A stretch of 64,000 nucleotides of DNA, taken from contig CBFIHP010000006.1 in the NCBI GenBank assembly GCA_965662355.1, forward strand, positions 1-64,000. Direction: 5' to 3'. This document shows, piece by piece, positions 38,073 to 45,923 of the stretch (positions are counted from its first letter, which is position 1; each line of letters opens with the position of its first letter). The position numbers and the translations under genes are program-made. The notes under the pieces were generated by a model, which did not search any database, was not told where the DNA came from, and saw only the letters and a list, made by a program, of their open reading frames with translations. The stretch is from GCA-2683825 sp965662355 (lineage in GTDB: Bacteria; Planctomycetota; UBA1135; GCA-002686595).

Positions 38073-38945
38073 CTACGGAGCCAGAACAAAACCCGCCGCC
38101 CAGGCCCCCACCATCAAGAGCAGCGCTAGCCCTCCAGAAACCAATTGCACCCGCTTTCTTCCGATCGTTTCTTGCCTAATTCGTGCACACATCACGCCAA
38201 CTCCAAACCCCGCGATCAAGCCCAGCACGTGCGCCGCCACGTCCGTGTTCTCCCCGCCCATCCCCAGATACCCGAGGATCAGTGATGCCATCACGAACGG
38301 CGCTGCCCGACGGACCTTTCTCTGTCGCAAGAGAACCCGTCTCCGCCACTCGCAGCCCGAGAGGATCCCCACTGCCGCGAAGACCGCCGTCGATGCGCCG
38401 ATCGAAGAGGATGCCGGCCCACGAATCAGCCCGTTCAAGAAGTTTCCCATCCCCCCCGCGAGCACGATCGCGAGCCAGGAGATGCCTCCGCCGAGGGACG
38501 CCGCAACGAGAAACCCAAAGAGCGATCCGAAGATCAGGTTGGAGATCAGGTGGGGCGGGCCCGAGTGCAGGCTCAGTGCGGTGAAGATGCGCCAGGGGTC
38601 GGCGAACAGGCCCGTGCTGCGCAACGCCCCGAGCTCCTTCCAGTTTCCCCCGAAGGCTCCATCGCGATCGAAGAGATAGATCGCGATGAGAAAAACCGCG
38701 TACCCGATGGCACCTTCGATGCCACCCTTCGCGGTGGGGACCTTCAGGTCCTTGGGCGGCCAGTCACGGTTCTCTTCCTCGTAATCGCGCAGCTCGCGCA
38801 GGGCTTCGTTGGCGCGATCCTCGGGAACATAGAGTCCGTGTCCGTCCGGGCCACCATGCTGCTCGTACGGGATGCCTTGCGCCCGTAGTACCAGGGCGCG
38901 ATCCCGGCAGTCCTTGGCTGCCGGCGAGCGAAAGACCTCGATCAG
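38073..38945 (-). CDS. Rhomboid-family intramembrane serine protease (CTG start proposed)
   Basis: 290 residues if initiated at CTG 38945, which overlaps the sodC stop as CTGA. Between there and TTG 38624 the frame has no ATG, GTG or TTG, yet it encodes a clear rhomboid N-terminal cytosolic domain (RAQGIPYEQHGG, LYVPEDRANEALRELRDYEEENRDWP) like that of GlpG. Starting at 38624 would delete this domain and the first membrane span. Six or so spans follow. Catalytic features: His132-x3-Asn136 in HLISN, Ser185 in GASTA, His239 in AHVLGL. It cleaves membrane substrates within the bilayer. Substrate unknown. Confidence 0.8.
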   Translation of the reverse strand: MIEVFRSPAAKDCRDRALVLRAQGIPYEQHGGPDGHGLYVPEDRANEALRELRDYEEENRDWPPKDLKVPTAKGGIEGAIGYAVFLIAIYLFDRDGAFGGNWKELGALRSTGLFADPWRIFTALSLHSGPPHLISNLIFGSLFGFLVAASLGGGISWLAIVLAGGMGNFLNGLIRGPASSSIGASTAVFAAVGILSGCEWRRRVLLRQRKVRRAAPFVMASLILGYLGMGGENTDVAAHVLGLIAGFGVGVMCARIRQETIGRKRVQLVSGGLALLLMVGAWAAGFVLAP

Positions 38946-39508
38946 TGGATCACGCCGCAGCCGATCCTGGCTCCGGCGTTGCCGGAGGGCTGGCTCGAGA
39001 GATCGTCCGCGTTGGCGTGGATGACGATCGCTTTGTCACGTATCGAGCGCGGTCCGTTCTTGACGGAGAGCTCGGGCATGAATATCGAGTGGTAGCCCGT
39101 CCGGTCGGGTTGGACGTAGATGTTGCCGAGGTCACCCAGATGATGCTGGGACATGTGGGGGGAACCGTGGGGGTCGCCCGTCGGATTGAAGTGTCCTCCT
39201 GCTGAGGAAGCGTCGGCTGCAGAACAGTCGCCGTTCTCGTGGATGTGAACCGCATGATGCCCTGGAAAAACGTTGCTAACGGTAACCTCGACGAGCACGC
39301 CGCCTTCCATTTCGGTGAAGGTCGCACGTCCTGTCATACCGAAACCACTGCGCCCGACGAGGCGGGCGGTCGCGCTGTTCTGGGTTTGCTTGCCACCGTA
39401 GCTCGAGTCCTTGCTATCGACGATGATGCAACCTGCGAGACAGGCGGCGAGCAGGATGGCAGATGTTTGAAACGCCCTGCGCGTGGTTCTCTCCAAGTGA
39501 TTCCTCAT
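38942..39508 (-). CDS. sodC: Cu/Zn superoxide dismutase lipoprotein
   Basis: 188 residues from ATG 39508. The type II signal peptide ends in LAGC (Cys27 or so), so the protein should be lipid-anchored outside the cytoplasm. Metal ligands of SodC are present: HAVHIHENGDCS (Cu His pair and the disulfide Cys), GGHFNP, PHGSPHMSQHHLGDLGN (bridging His and Zn ligands with the Asp) and VIHANADD. The GARIGCGVI end supplies the second disulfide Cys and completes the active-site loop. It converts superoxide to peroxide and oxygen. Its stop overlaps the rhomboid start. Confidence 0.94.
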   Translation of the reverse strand: MRNHLERTTRRAFQTSAILLAACLAGCIIVDSKDSSYGGKQTQNSATARLVGRSGFGMTGRATFTEMEGGVLVEVTVSNVFPGHHAVHIHENGDCSAADASSAGGHFNPTGDPHGSPHMSQHHLGDLGNIYVQPDRTGYHSIFMPELSVKNGPRSIRDKAIVIHANADDLSSQPSGNAGARIGCGVIH

Positions 39509-39596
39509 TGGTCGGGCTCTTTGGGACACCAAGCTTGGCGAAGTCCCTCTAGGAGTTCAATCGATGTCGGATTGTCTCGGGCGACCCGCGCTGGGT

Positions 39597-40592
39597 TCAT
39601 GACCTCGGCGTGCGCAGGAGCGCTATGAGACGTGCCGTGGCATCGGCCATGGAGATCCTCTCTCTGTAGCCAAAGTCCCGTTGCGCCGGGGTCATGTCGT
39701 AGGAATGTTCGGTCGCCAATTGGAGGGCCACGAAGCGCGTCATCGGCGGATCGGATTCCCTGCGCAAAACGTTCCAGATCGTCTCGAGAGACGCGCCCAG
39801 CCCGTAGGCAAGGCGCCTAGAGATCCGGCGTTTCACCGGGGGCACATCAAGGGCCTGGAAAAGTTCGCCGATCCACTTCCACAGGCATACGGGGTCCTCT
39901 TGGGCGATGAAGTAGGCCTTGCCAGCGTGCTTTGCCCCGCTTCCGAAGGCCTCGAGGGCATCGGCGTGGGCGCCCGCGGCGTTGTCCACCCAGGTCATGC
40001 TGACGTCGTTGGTTCCGGAGCCGATCTGGACGAGTCTTCCGGCACGGCCGCGCTCGATCAAGCGCGGGATCAAGTGCGGATCACCCGGCCCGAAGATCAG
40101 GTGCGGGCGCAATGCACAGCTCTTCATGTGCTTCGAGTTGGCGGCCAGCACGAGCTTTTCGGCACGCATCTTCGATTCGGGATAGGCCGCGAGGTAGCGC
40201 TCTGCATAGGGCAGCGTTTCGTCGGCGTTCTTGTGGTCCTTGCCGTCGAAGCAGACGCTGGGCGTGCTGGTATAGATGAAGCGTTTCACCCCGGTGCGCA
40301 GGCTCTCCTCCAGGAGAAAGCGTGTGCCCTCGAGGTTGGTGCGGAAGAACTCCTCGCGGCCTCCCCAGATCCCGACCTTGGCGGCGGTGTGCATCACCGC
40401 GTCGCAACCCTGGACCGCTGCGCGCACTTGCGAGGGCACGGCAAGGTCGCAGCGCACGTCTTCGACACCCTGGCGCTCCAGTTCCGGAGCCGCTCGGCGG
40501 GTGGCGGAGCGAACGCTGTGCCCGCGCTCCAGCAATTCGCGGCAGATGGCACTGCCCAGAAAGCCGCTGCCACCCGTGACGAGAACTCTCAC
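39597..40592 (-). CDS. oleD: OleD-like 2-alkyl-3-oxoalkanoate reductase (NAD(P)-dependent)
   Basis: 331 residues; extended SDR of the 3-beta-HSD group. The nucleotide loop is TGGSGFLG at 6-13 and the catalytic pair is Tyr137-x3-Lys141 in YPESK. HTAAKVGIWGGREEF and STPSVCFDGKDHKNADE are stretches I associate with OleD. In the olefin pathway OleD reduces the 2-alkyl-3-ketoacid made by OleA to the beta-hydroxy acid. Its ATG overlaps the oleC stop by four bases, and it is the last gene of the oleB-oleC-oleD run. Without that context it would be called only a NAD-dependent epimerase/dehydratase. Confidence 0.85.
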   Translation of the reverse strand: MRVLVTGGSGFLGSAICRELLERGHSVRSATRRAAPELERQGVEDVRCDLAVPSQVRAAVQGCDAVMHTAAKVGIWGGREEFFRTNLEGTRFLLEESLRTGVKRFIYTSTPSVCFDGKDHKNADETLPYAERYLAAYPESKMRAEKLVLAANSKHMKSCALRPHLIFGPGDPHLIPRLIERGRAGRLVQIGSGTNDVSMTWVDNAAGAHADALEAFGSGAKHAGKAYFIAQEDPVCLWKWIGELFQALDVPPVKRRISRRLAYGLGASLETIWNVLRRESDPPMTRFVALQLATEHSYDMTPAQRDFGYRERISMADATARLIALLRTPRS

Positions 40593-42256
40593 CGAGGCGC
40601 CCTCGGAACACGCTTCTCGGCCCAGCGCTTCAGCTCGAGGCGGTGGATCTTCGCGTTGTGGCGTACGTCGACGGGAAAAGCCTTGTGAAACAGAATGCCC
40701 TCGATGGGCATGTCCTTCATCGCGTCCTTCATCTGGGCCGAGCGTGCGTTGATGCCAGCCTCGACGGTGGCCTTGCGGGCGCCGGGTTCCAGCTCAACGA
40801 TCAGATGCGGTCGTTCCTGGCCGGCCGCACCGACGCCGACGAGGGCCGTGCGGTGCACGTCGTCGCAGACGTTGAAGGCGTTCTCGAGGGGGACTGGGAA
40901 CAGCAAGCCGCGTTTCGTTTGCAGACGGTGGGACTTGCGACCGAGAAACCAGAGCCGGCCGTCCTTGTCGAAGCGCCCGATGTCACCCATGCGGTGCCAG
41001 ACCGCACGGCTGTCGTCCGGGCGGCGGTAGGGGATCTTCGCCAGCCTTGTCGGTTCCGGATCGAGGAGGTATTCCGGGGTCACGACATCGCCGCGCACGC
41101 AGATCTCACCGACTTTCCCGGTGCCGAGGCGCAGCTCCTCTCGCCACTCGTGGATGGGCTCGTCAGCGATGGGCAGGATGGCGATGTCGATTCCCGGGGC
41201 CGGACGTCCGACGCATGTTCCTTCGCCACCTTCGACCCGGGCACGCAGCTCGAGCGTCATGTCGCTCGCGGCGAGGGTCGAAACCGGCAAGGCCTCCGTG
41301 GCGCCGTAGGGCGTGTGGACATCGCCGCCGGGGGGGAGCAGCTCGCGGAGTCCGCACAAGAGCCACGGTGGCACGGGGGCTCCGGCGATCGTGATGCGGC
41401 GCAGCCTCGTGAAGCGTTGGTCGTTCGCCCGTGCCCAGGCGAGAACGCGGCGCCAGATGGCCGGCGAGCCGAAGCTGAAGGTCGCACCCGTTTCCTCGAT
41501 CGCTCGATGGATCTTCGCCGGATCGCATTTCGCCGGTTGCGTGGCGTCCATGTCGGGGAAGACCGAGGTCATTCCGAGGGCGTTGTCGAACAGCGCGAAG
41601 AGCGGGAAGCAAGCCACGTCTATCTCGCCGGCGCGCAGCTCATACAGCTCCTCGAGTGCACGGAGCTGAGCGTTGAACACACGCTGGGTCGCGACGACTC
41701 CCTTTGGCGGCCCGGTGCTACCGGACGTGAAGAGCACGCAGGCGGGTTCATCCGGACCCGGCTCATGGATCGGACTCTGCTTGCGCGTTCCCGTTTCCGC
41801 GAGCGCCTCCAGCGGCGTTGCTCCCAGGAGCGGTGTGCCCACGGCGATGGAGAACTCGATGCTCTTGAAGGCTCGGGGGAAGAGCCTGCGCGCGAGCTGC
41901 GCACGTCCCACGCCGATCATGGCTCTCGGAGAGCTGTGCTCGATGCAGGCCAGCATGTTCTTGCGCCCCATGCCCGGATCGATCAGAACAGGCAGTGCCC
42001 CGATGCGCAGGAGTGCATGGGTCAGGCAGATCATCTCGGCAGAGGGCGGCACGAAGAGCGACACGCGATCGCCGGGGCCCAGTCCTCGGGAGCACAAGCC
42101 CTGGGCGATCTCGTTGCAGCGCTGTTCGAGATACGCGAAGCTCCACGCCGAGGGGCGCTTGCCTAGCTTTTGCACCGCGGTGCGCTCGGGATAGCGCGCC
42201 GCCATCTCGCGCAGTGCGCCAGTGACGTTCGGGACGCTCGAAACGCTAGCGCCCAT
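40589..42256 (-). CDS. oleC: OleC-like beta-lactone synthetase (AMP-dependent ligase superfamily)
   Basis: 555 residues from ATG 42256, just inside the oleB 3' end (11-base overlap). The adenylate-forming enzyme motif LFTSGSTGPPKGVV is near 190 and the late motif GRKSHRLQTKRG near 435. In the Ole pathway OleC activates the beta-hydroxy acid with ATP and closes a beta-lactone. Order and coupling with an OleB-like hydrolase and an OleD-like reductase support this over a general fatty-acyl-CoA ligase. The in-frame N-terminal extension to 42427 runs antisense-like through oleB and was rejected. Confidence 0.85.
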   Translation of the reverse strand: MGASVSSVPNVTGALREMAARYPERTAVQKLGKRPSAWSFAYLEQRCNEIAQGLCSRGLGPGDRVSLFVPPSAEMICLTHALLRIGALPVLIDPGMGRKNMLACIEHSSPRAMIGVGRAQLARRLFPRAFKSIEFSIAVGTPLLGATPLEALAETGTRKQSPIHEPGPDEPACVLFTSGSTGPPKGVVATQRVFNAQLRALEELYELRAGEIDVACFPLFALFDNALGMTSVFPDMDATQPAKCDPAKIHRAIEETGATFSFGSPAIWRRVLAWARANDQRFTRLRRITIAGAPVPPWLLCGLRELLPPGGDVHTPYGATEALPVSTLAASDMTLELRARVEGGEGTCVGRPAPGIDIAILPIADEPIHEWREELRLGTGKVGEICVRGDVVTPEYLLDPEPTRLAKIPYRRPDDSRAVWHRMGDIGRFDKDGRLWFLGRKSHRLQTKRGLLFPVPLENAFNVCDDVHRTALVGVGAAGQERPHLIVELEPGARKATVEAGINARSAQMKDAMKDMPIEGILFHKAFPVDVRHNAKIHRLELKRWAEKRVPRAPR

Positions 42257-43235
42257 GACCAGGGACGAGCACGGGATGGCTCTCGAGAAAATCCTCGAGC
42301 TGGTCCTCGAATTCCCCCGCGGCGTCTTCGAAGACGTAGTGACCCGCCTTGTCGAAGCGATGCACCTCTGCGTTGGGCCAGATCCGCAGCCATTCATCCA
42401 GGAAGGCCGGTGTGAAGCACCAATCACGCATACCCCACAGGAGCCGGATCGGACGATCCGCGAAGCGCTGGAGCGATCCCGCGATCGATTCGAGCTCGCT
42501 GCGCGACGGATGATCCTTTGCCATGGGGATATCCTCCACGAAGGCGGACAGCGCGACGCGATTGGCGTAGCCGTCGTAGGGCAAGAGATAGCCGCGCTTG
42601 ACCGTGGGGGGCAGGGGCTTTTCCACCGTCATGAACGTCGCGGCCCGTGCGAACGCGTTCAAGCCGCGTACGGCGAGTCTGCCGAAGACCGGAATGCGAC
42701 AGGCGGCGATGCGCCACGGAATGCGCGCGAAGGGAAAGGCCGCGGTGTTGGCAAGGGCGATGCGTTCGACCCGGCTCGGGAGCTTGCGCGCGAGCCCCAT
42801 GGCGATTGCTCCACCCCAGTCATGCGCCACCAACGTGAAACGCTGCAGCTCCAATTCGTGAACGAGAGACTGGGCGTTCTCGACGTGATTCGCGAGCCGG
42901 TAGGGATAGTCCTCGGGCTTGTCGGAGAGGCCACAGCCGATGTGGTCGATGGCGATGCAGCGATAGCGCTTCGACAGCCGTCGTAGGACACGCCTCCAGG
43001 CGAAGGACCATGTCGGATTGCCGTGCAGGAACAAGAGCACCTCCGCATCCCGCGGGCCCTCGTCGATGTAGTGAAGCTGAAGCCCCTCGATCTTCTTGGC
43101 CTGCGTGGTTGGGTTGGCCTTCAGGGTGTGGAAATGGGATGCGAAGGGGTATTCACCACGAATCGAGCGCAACATTTCGTTGGCCCGAATCTCGCGCGGG
43201 GTCCGGGCGGTCGGCGGTGTCTCGAGGGTCGTCAT
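42246..43235 (-). CDS. oleB: OleB-like beta-lactone decarboxylase (haloalkane dehalogenase fold)
   Basis: 329 residues from ATG 43235. Alpha/beta hydrolase of the haloalkane-dehalogenase type: HGNPTWSFAWR (oxyanion region), nucleophile Asp139 in AHDWGGA, and catalytic His299 in KAGHYVFEDA. OleB removes CO2 from the beta-lactone to give the long-chain cis-olefin. A start at 43418 would add 61 residues without similarity. It is followed by oleC with overlap. Sequence alone fits a dehalogenase equally well; the operon decides the call. Confidence 0.85.
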   Translation of the reverse strand: MTTLETPPTARTPREIRANEMLRSIRGEYPFASHFHTLKANPTTQAKKIEGLQLHYIDEGPRDAEVLLFLHGNPTWSFAWRRVLRRLSKRYRCIAIDHIGCGLSDKPEDYPYRLANHVENAQSLVHELELQRFTLVAHDWGGAIAMGLARKLPSRVERIALANTAAFPFARIPWRIAACRIPVFGRLAVRGLNAFARAATFMTVEKPLPPTVKRGYLLPYDGYANRVALSAFVEDIPMAKDHPSRSELESIAGSLQRFADRPIRLLWGMRDWCFTPAFLDEWLRIWPNAEVHRFDKAGHYVFEDAAGEFEDQLEDFLESHPVLVPGHGR

Positions 43236-43374
43236 TGGGTGCAGGGGCCGGAACCCCTCGCACGGCGGCAAGGGGGCGCTGAGCGTGATTGGACCACGCC
43301 CGGAGGAGCCGCGTAAAGAGTGGCAATACGGAGCCAGGACAACTTCACCACGATTCGCTCCCGTCCCCCGACGC

Positions 43375-44043
43375 CTAGCGCCCGATCTCCCAGGGGGAGC
43401 TGTCCGGCTCCGCTCCATCGCGGTTCACTTCGCGTACCGCTAAAACGAGATTGACCACGAGTTGCACGACGCCGGTGATCAGGATGGCCGAAAAGGCATA
43501 GAACGCCACCGTGCTCGATGGCCCTCCCATGAGCTGGAGGACGCTCATTCCGATCCCGTACGCGCACAGAAGTGCCTTGAACTCGGTCGGGCCGATGCGG
43601 GCGAGGGTGAATTCTCCCAGGAGCTTGGCCTTGATGTTCGTCAGCACGGCGGTGGCGTAGATGAACAGGACACCGACGAGACTGAAGGCCAGGTTGTCGA
43701 TCGAAACACCCCAACCGATCATCCAGTAGCTGAAGGACAGGGGATCCGTGAAATGGTCGAGCAACTCTCCGCCGTTGCGACACTGATTCGTCGCGCGTGC
43801 ATGGGTTCCGTCGACCATGTCCGCGATGTGGTTGCCGGCGACGCCCACGACGATCAAGAGGCCGCCAAGGGGATGGCCTGTCGAGATGGCGAAGCCAAGC
43901 GCGCCCACGACCGCGAGCATGTGCCCGATCCCCACGATGGCTTCGGGTGGGAAGGCGCGCGGGATCGAGAGGAGCGCGTAGAGCTTGGGGACGAGGGGGG
44001 CACAGAGGGGGTCGAGAAGGCTGTGGGAAACGCGCTTGCTCAT
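43375..44043 (-). CDS. CDP-alcohol phosphatidyltransferase, choline/ethanolamine-phosphotransferase-like
   Basis: 222 residues from ATG 44043 (GTG 44064 possible) with about six membrane spans. The complete CDP-alcohol motif is present: DMVDGTHARATNQCRNGG followed by ELLDHFTD, i.e. DG-x2-AR-x8-G-x3-D-x3-D. Its spacing and the A-R-x-T-N and GELxDH pieces look more like eukaryote-type choline/ethanolamine phosphotransferases than like bacterial PgsA or PssA. It would join a CDP-alcohol to diacylglycerol or another lipid alcohol. It lies 139 bases ahead of oleB on the same strand and may share its promoter, which suggests membrane-lipid relevance of the olefin genes. Confidence 0.8.
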   Translation of the reverse strand: MSKRVSHSLLDPLCAPLVPKLYALLSIPRAFPPEAIVGIGHMLAVVGALGFAISTGHPLGGLLIVVGVAGNHIADMVDGTHARATNQCRNGGELLDHFTDPLSFSYWMIGWGVSIDNLAFSLVGVLFIYATAVLTNIKAKLLGEFTLARIGPTEFKALLCAYGIGMSVLQLMGGPSSTVAFYAFSAILITGVVQLVVNLVLAVREVNRDGAEPDSSPWEIGR

Positions 44044-44241
44044 ACTCCGGCGAGGGTAGGACACCGACGCCCGCGTTACGAGTGTCGGGCGCTATCCGGG
44101 CGAGCGCAACGAGTGATAAAAAAGCACTTTCACACCCCGAACCGAGAAACTAGCCCCTAGGAAGAGGAACCGATATACTCCGTAGGAATCGCTCGGATCG
44201 GTCCGCAGGGGACCGTGACCATCACGTTTGGAGAGTTTTCA

Positions 44242-45882
44242 ATGCTCCGCAGCAGCGCCTCTTGCTTTGGCCGTTCCCGGTACGCTTCCCGGCTGGCTTC
44301 GTTGTTTCTCATCTCTTGCGTCTTGCTGGGGCTGACGACGGGTGCCGGAGCCCAAAAGCTGGCCCGCAAGTACTTCGAGCAGCCGCGCTTCGGCTTTCGG
44401 GTCAAGTCCCTCGACGGTTTTACACCCGTACCCCCCAAGCCCGACGAGGAGGCGCGCGGCTACGTCGTGAAGATGAGTGGTCCGGGTTTGTATGTGTTGA
44501 CCGAGCAGGGAGACAACGTCAACTACACCCCCAGCCTGAACATCCTGCGTTACGCGGACGAGACCGTGGGGGAAGAGGAAGAGGGCCGCAGCCGATCGAC
44601 GAAGCGCAAGAACGTCGATAAGTTCCTCGATTCGTACTACAAGGGTCTGAAACCCGACAAGCCCCTCCTCGACGAGGAAAAGAAGATCAAGAAACTGGTC
44701 GCGCGCCACAGGCAATTCGAAGCGCGCACGGGTGGCTTCAACTTGCTGCAGTTCATCGACGTCTGGACGTTCAAGCTCGACGATGCGGACATTCATCTCA
44801 TTTATTCGATCAATGAGAAAAAGTCGAAGAAGTACCTGAAGGTCTTCGAGAAGTCGGCCAAGACCTTCAGCCTCATCGAACGTGTCGCCGCCAAGACGGG
44901 CGGTTCACTAAATACGTATGAAGAAAAGCTCGCCTATCACCAGGAGGATGCCGCGCTCATTCCGGGCTGGCGTGCTCTGCCCGTCCCCTCGGAGAAGTAC
45001 ATCATCAAGACGTCCTCCGACAACAAGAAGTTCATCAACGAGGTGATCAAGCGCCTCGAGTCGTCTCGCCTGCTCTACGAGAAGGACTTCCCGCCCCCGG
45101 GAGAGCTCGACCACGTGTCGATCGTTCGGATTTGCGGTTCGGCGGACGAGTTCCACGAATACGGCAACACGAGTCGCGGCGTCGCTGGTTGGTTCAACCC
45201 CCGCTCGACCGAGCTCGTTCTTTACGACTCTGTCGAGACCAATCGCAACAGCACCTATGCGGTCATGAGCCACGAGGCGTTTCACCAGTACTGCCACTTC
45301 CTGTTCCGGGAATCCGAGGCACACCGCTGGTTCGACGAGGGCCACGGCGACTACTACGGCGGTGCGAAGTTCAAACGCAAGAAGGCCGAAATCACCTCGA
45401 AGATGCCGGCGGGCCTGAACCGCCTCAGTGTCATCAAGGACATGGTTCGCAACGGCGACTACAAGCCCGTCGAAGAGCACATCAACTACACGCACTCGGA
45501 GTGGCAGAGCCAGGGGCCTTCGAACGTCTCCTGCTACGCACAATCGTGGTCGATCATCTTCATGCTCCGTCAGGGTACCTTGGGCAAACTGAACAAGCGC
45601 GTCTGGAAGAAGGAGTACGCGCGGATCATCCCTGCCTATGTCGAAACGCTCTCGACTGGCTTTGAAGAGACCTACATCGAGATCCTGGCCGAACGAGAGA
45701 AGCGGGCCAAGGAGAACAAGCGCGAGCTCACCGAGGAGGAACGAGACATCAACCGCCGGGATCTCTCCAAGGACCAGAAGGACGATATCTGGAAGAAGGC
45801 CATGGAAGCCTCCTGGGGGACCGTCGACATCGACGAATTCGAGCAGAAGTGGCTCATTTACGTGAAGGACTTCCTCAAGTAG
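44242..45882 (+). CDS. Secreted DUF1570-like zinc metallopeptidase (paralogue 1)
   Basis: 546 residues; ATG 44242 follows a GGAGAG ribosome site. Signal peptide about 1-36 (ends GAGAQ). The N-terminal half is charged and Lys-rich and not recognised. The C-terminal half holds a gluzincin-type site: His344-Glu345-x2-His348 (SHEAFH) with the third ligand Glu366 in WFDEGHGDYYGG. This layout matches peptidase MA/DUF1570 proteins, common in Planctomycetes. The C-terminus is strongly charged (EREKRAKENKRELTEEERD). A tandem paralogue follows 41 bases later. Extracytoplasmic protease activity is inferred from motif and signal peptide; substrate unknown. Confidence 0.72.
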   Translation: MLRSSASCFGRSRYASRLASLFLISCVLLGLTTGAGAQKLARKYFEQPRFGFRVKSLDGFTPVPPKPDEEARGYVVKMSGPGLYVLTEQGDNVNYTPSLNILRYADETVGEEEEGRSRSTKRKNVDKFLDSYYKGLKPDKPLLDEEKKIKKLVARHRQFEARTGGFNLLQFIDVWTFKLDDADIHLIYSINEKKSKKYLKVFEKSAKTFSLIERVAAKTGGSLNTYEEKLAYHQEDAALIPGWRALPVPSEKYIIKTSSDNKKFINEVIKRLESSRLLYEKDFPPPGELDHVSIVRICGSADEFHEYGNTSRGVAGWFNPRSTELVLYDSVETNRNSTYAVMSHEAFHQYCHFLFRESEAHRWFDEGHGDYYGGAKFKRKKAEITSKMPAGLNRLSVIKDMVRNGDYKPVEEHINYTHSEWQSQGPSNVSCYAQSWSIIFMLRQGTLGKLNKRVWKKEYARIIPAYVETLSTGFEETYIEILAEREKRAKENKRELTEEERDINRRDLSKDQKDDIWKKAMEASWGTVDIDEFEQKWLIYVKDFLK

Positions 45883-45923
45883 GAGCACCTGGATTCTCTC
45901 CAGACATCAGGAACGAGTCTCCC

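Noticed and set aside
40643..42166. 507-residue plus-strand open frame
   Set aside because: Antisense to oleC; no recognisable domain.
44174..44179. TATACT as a -10 box ahead of the first DUF1570-like gene
   Set aside because: Well placed about 60 bases before the ATG, but no acceptable -35 hexamer at 16-18 bases upstream.
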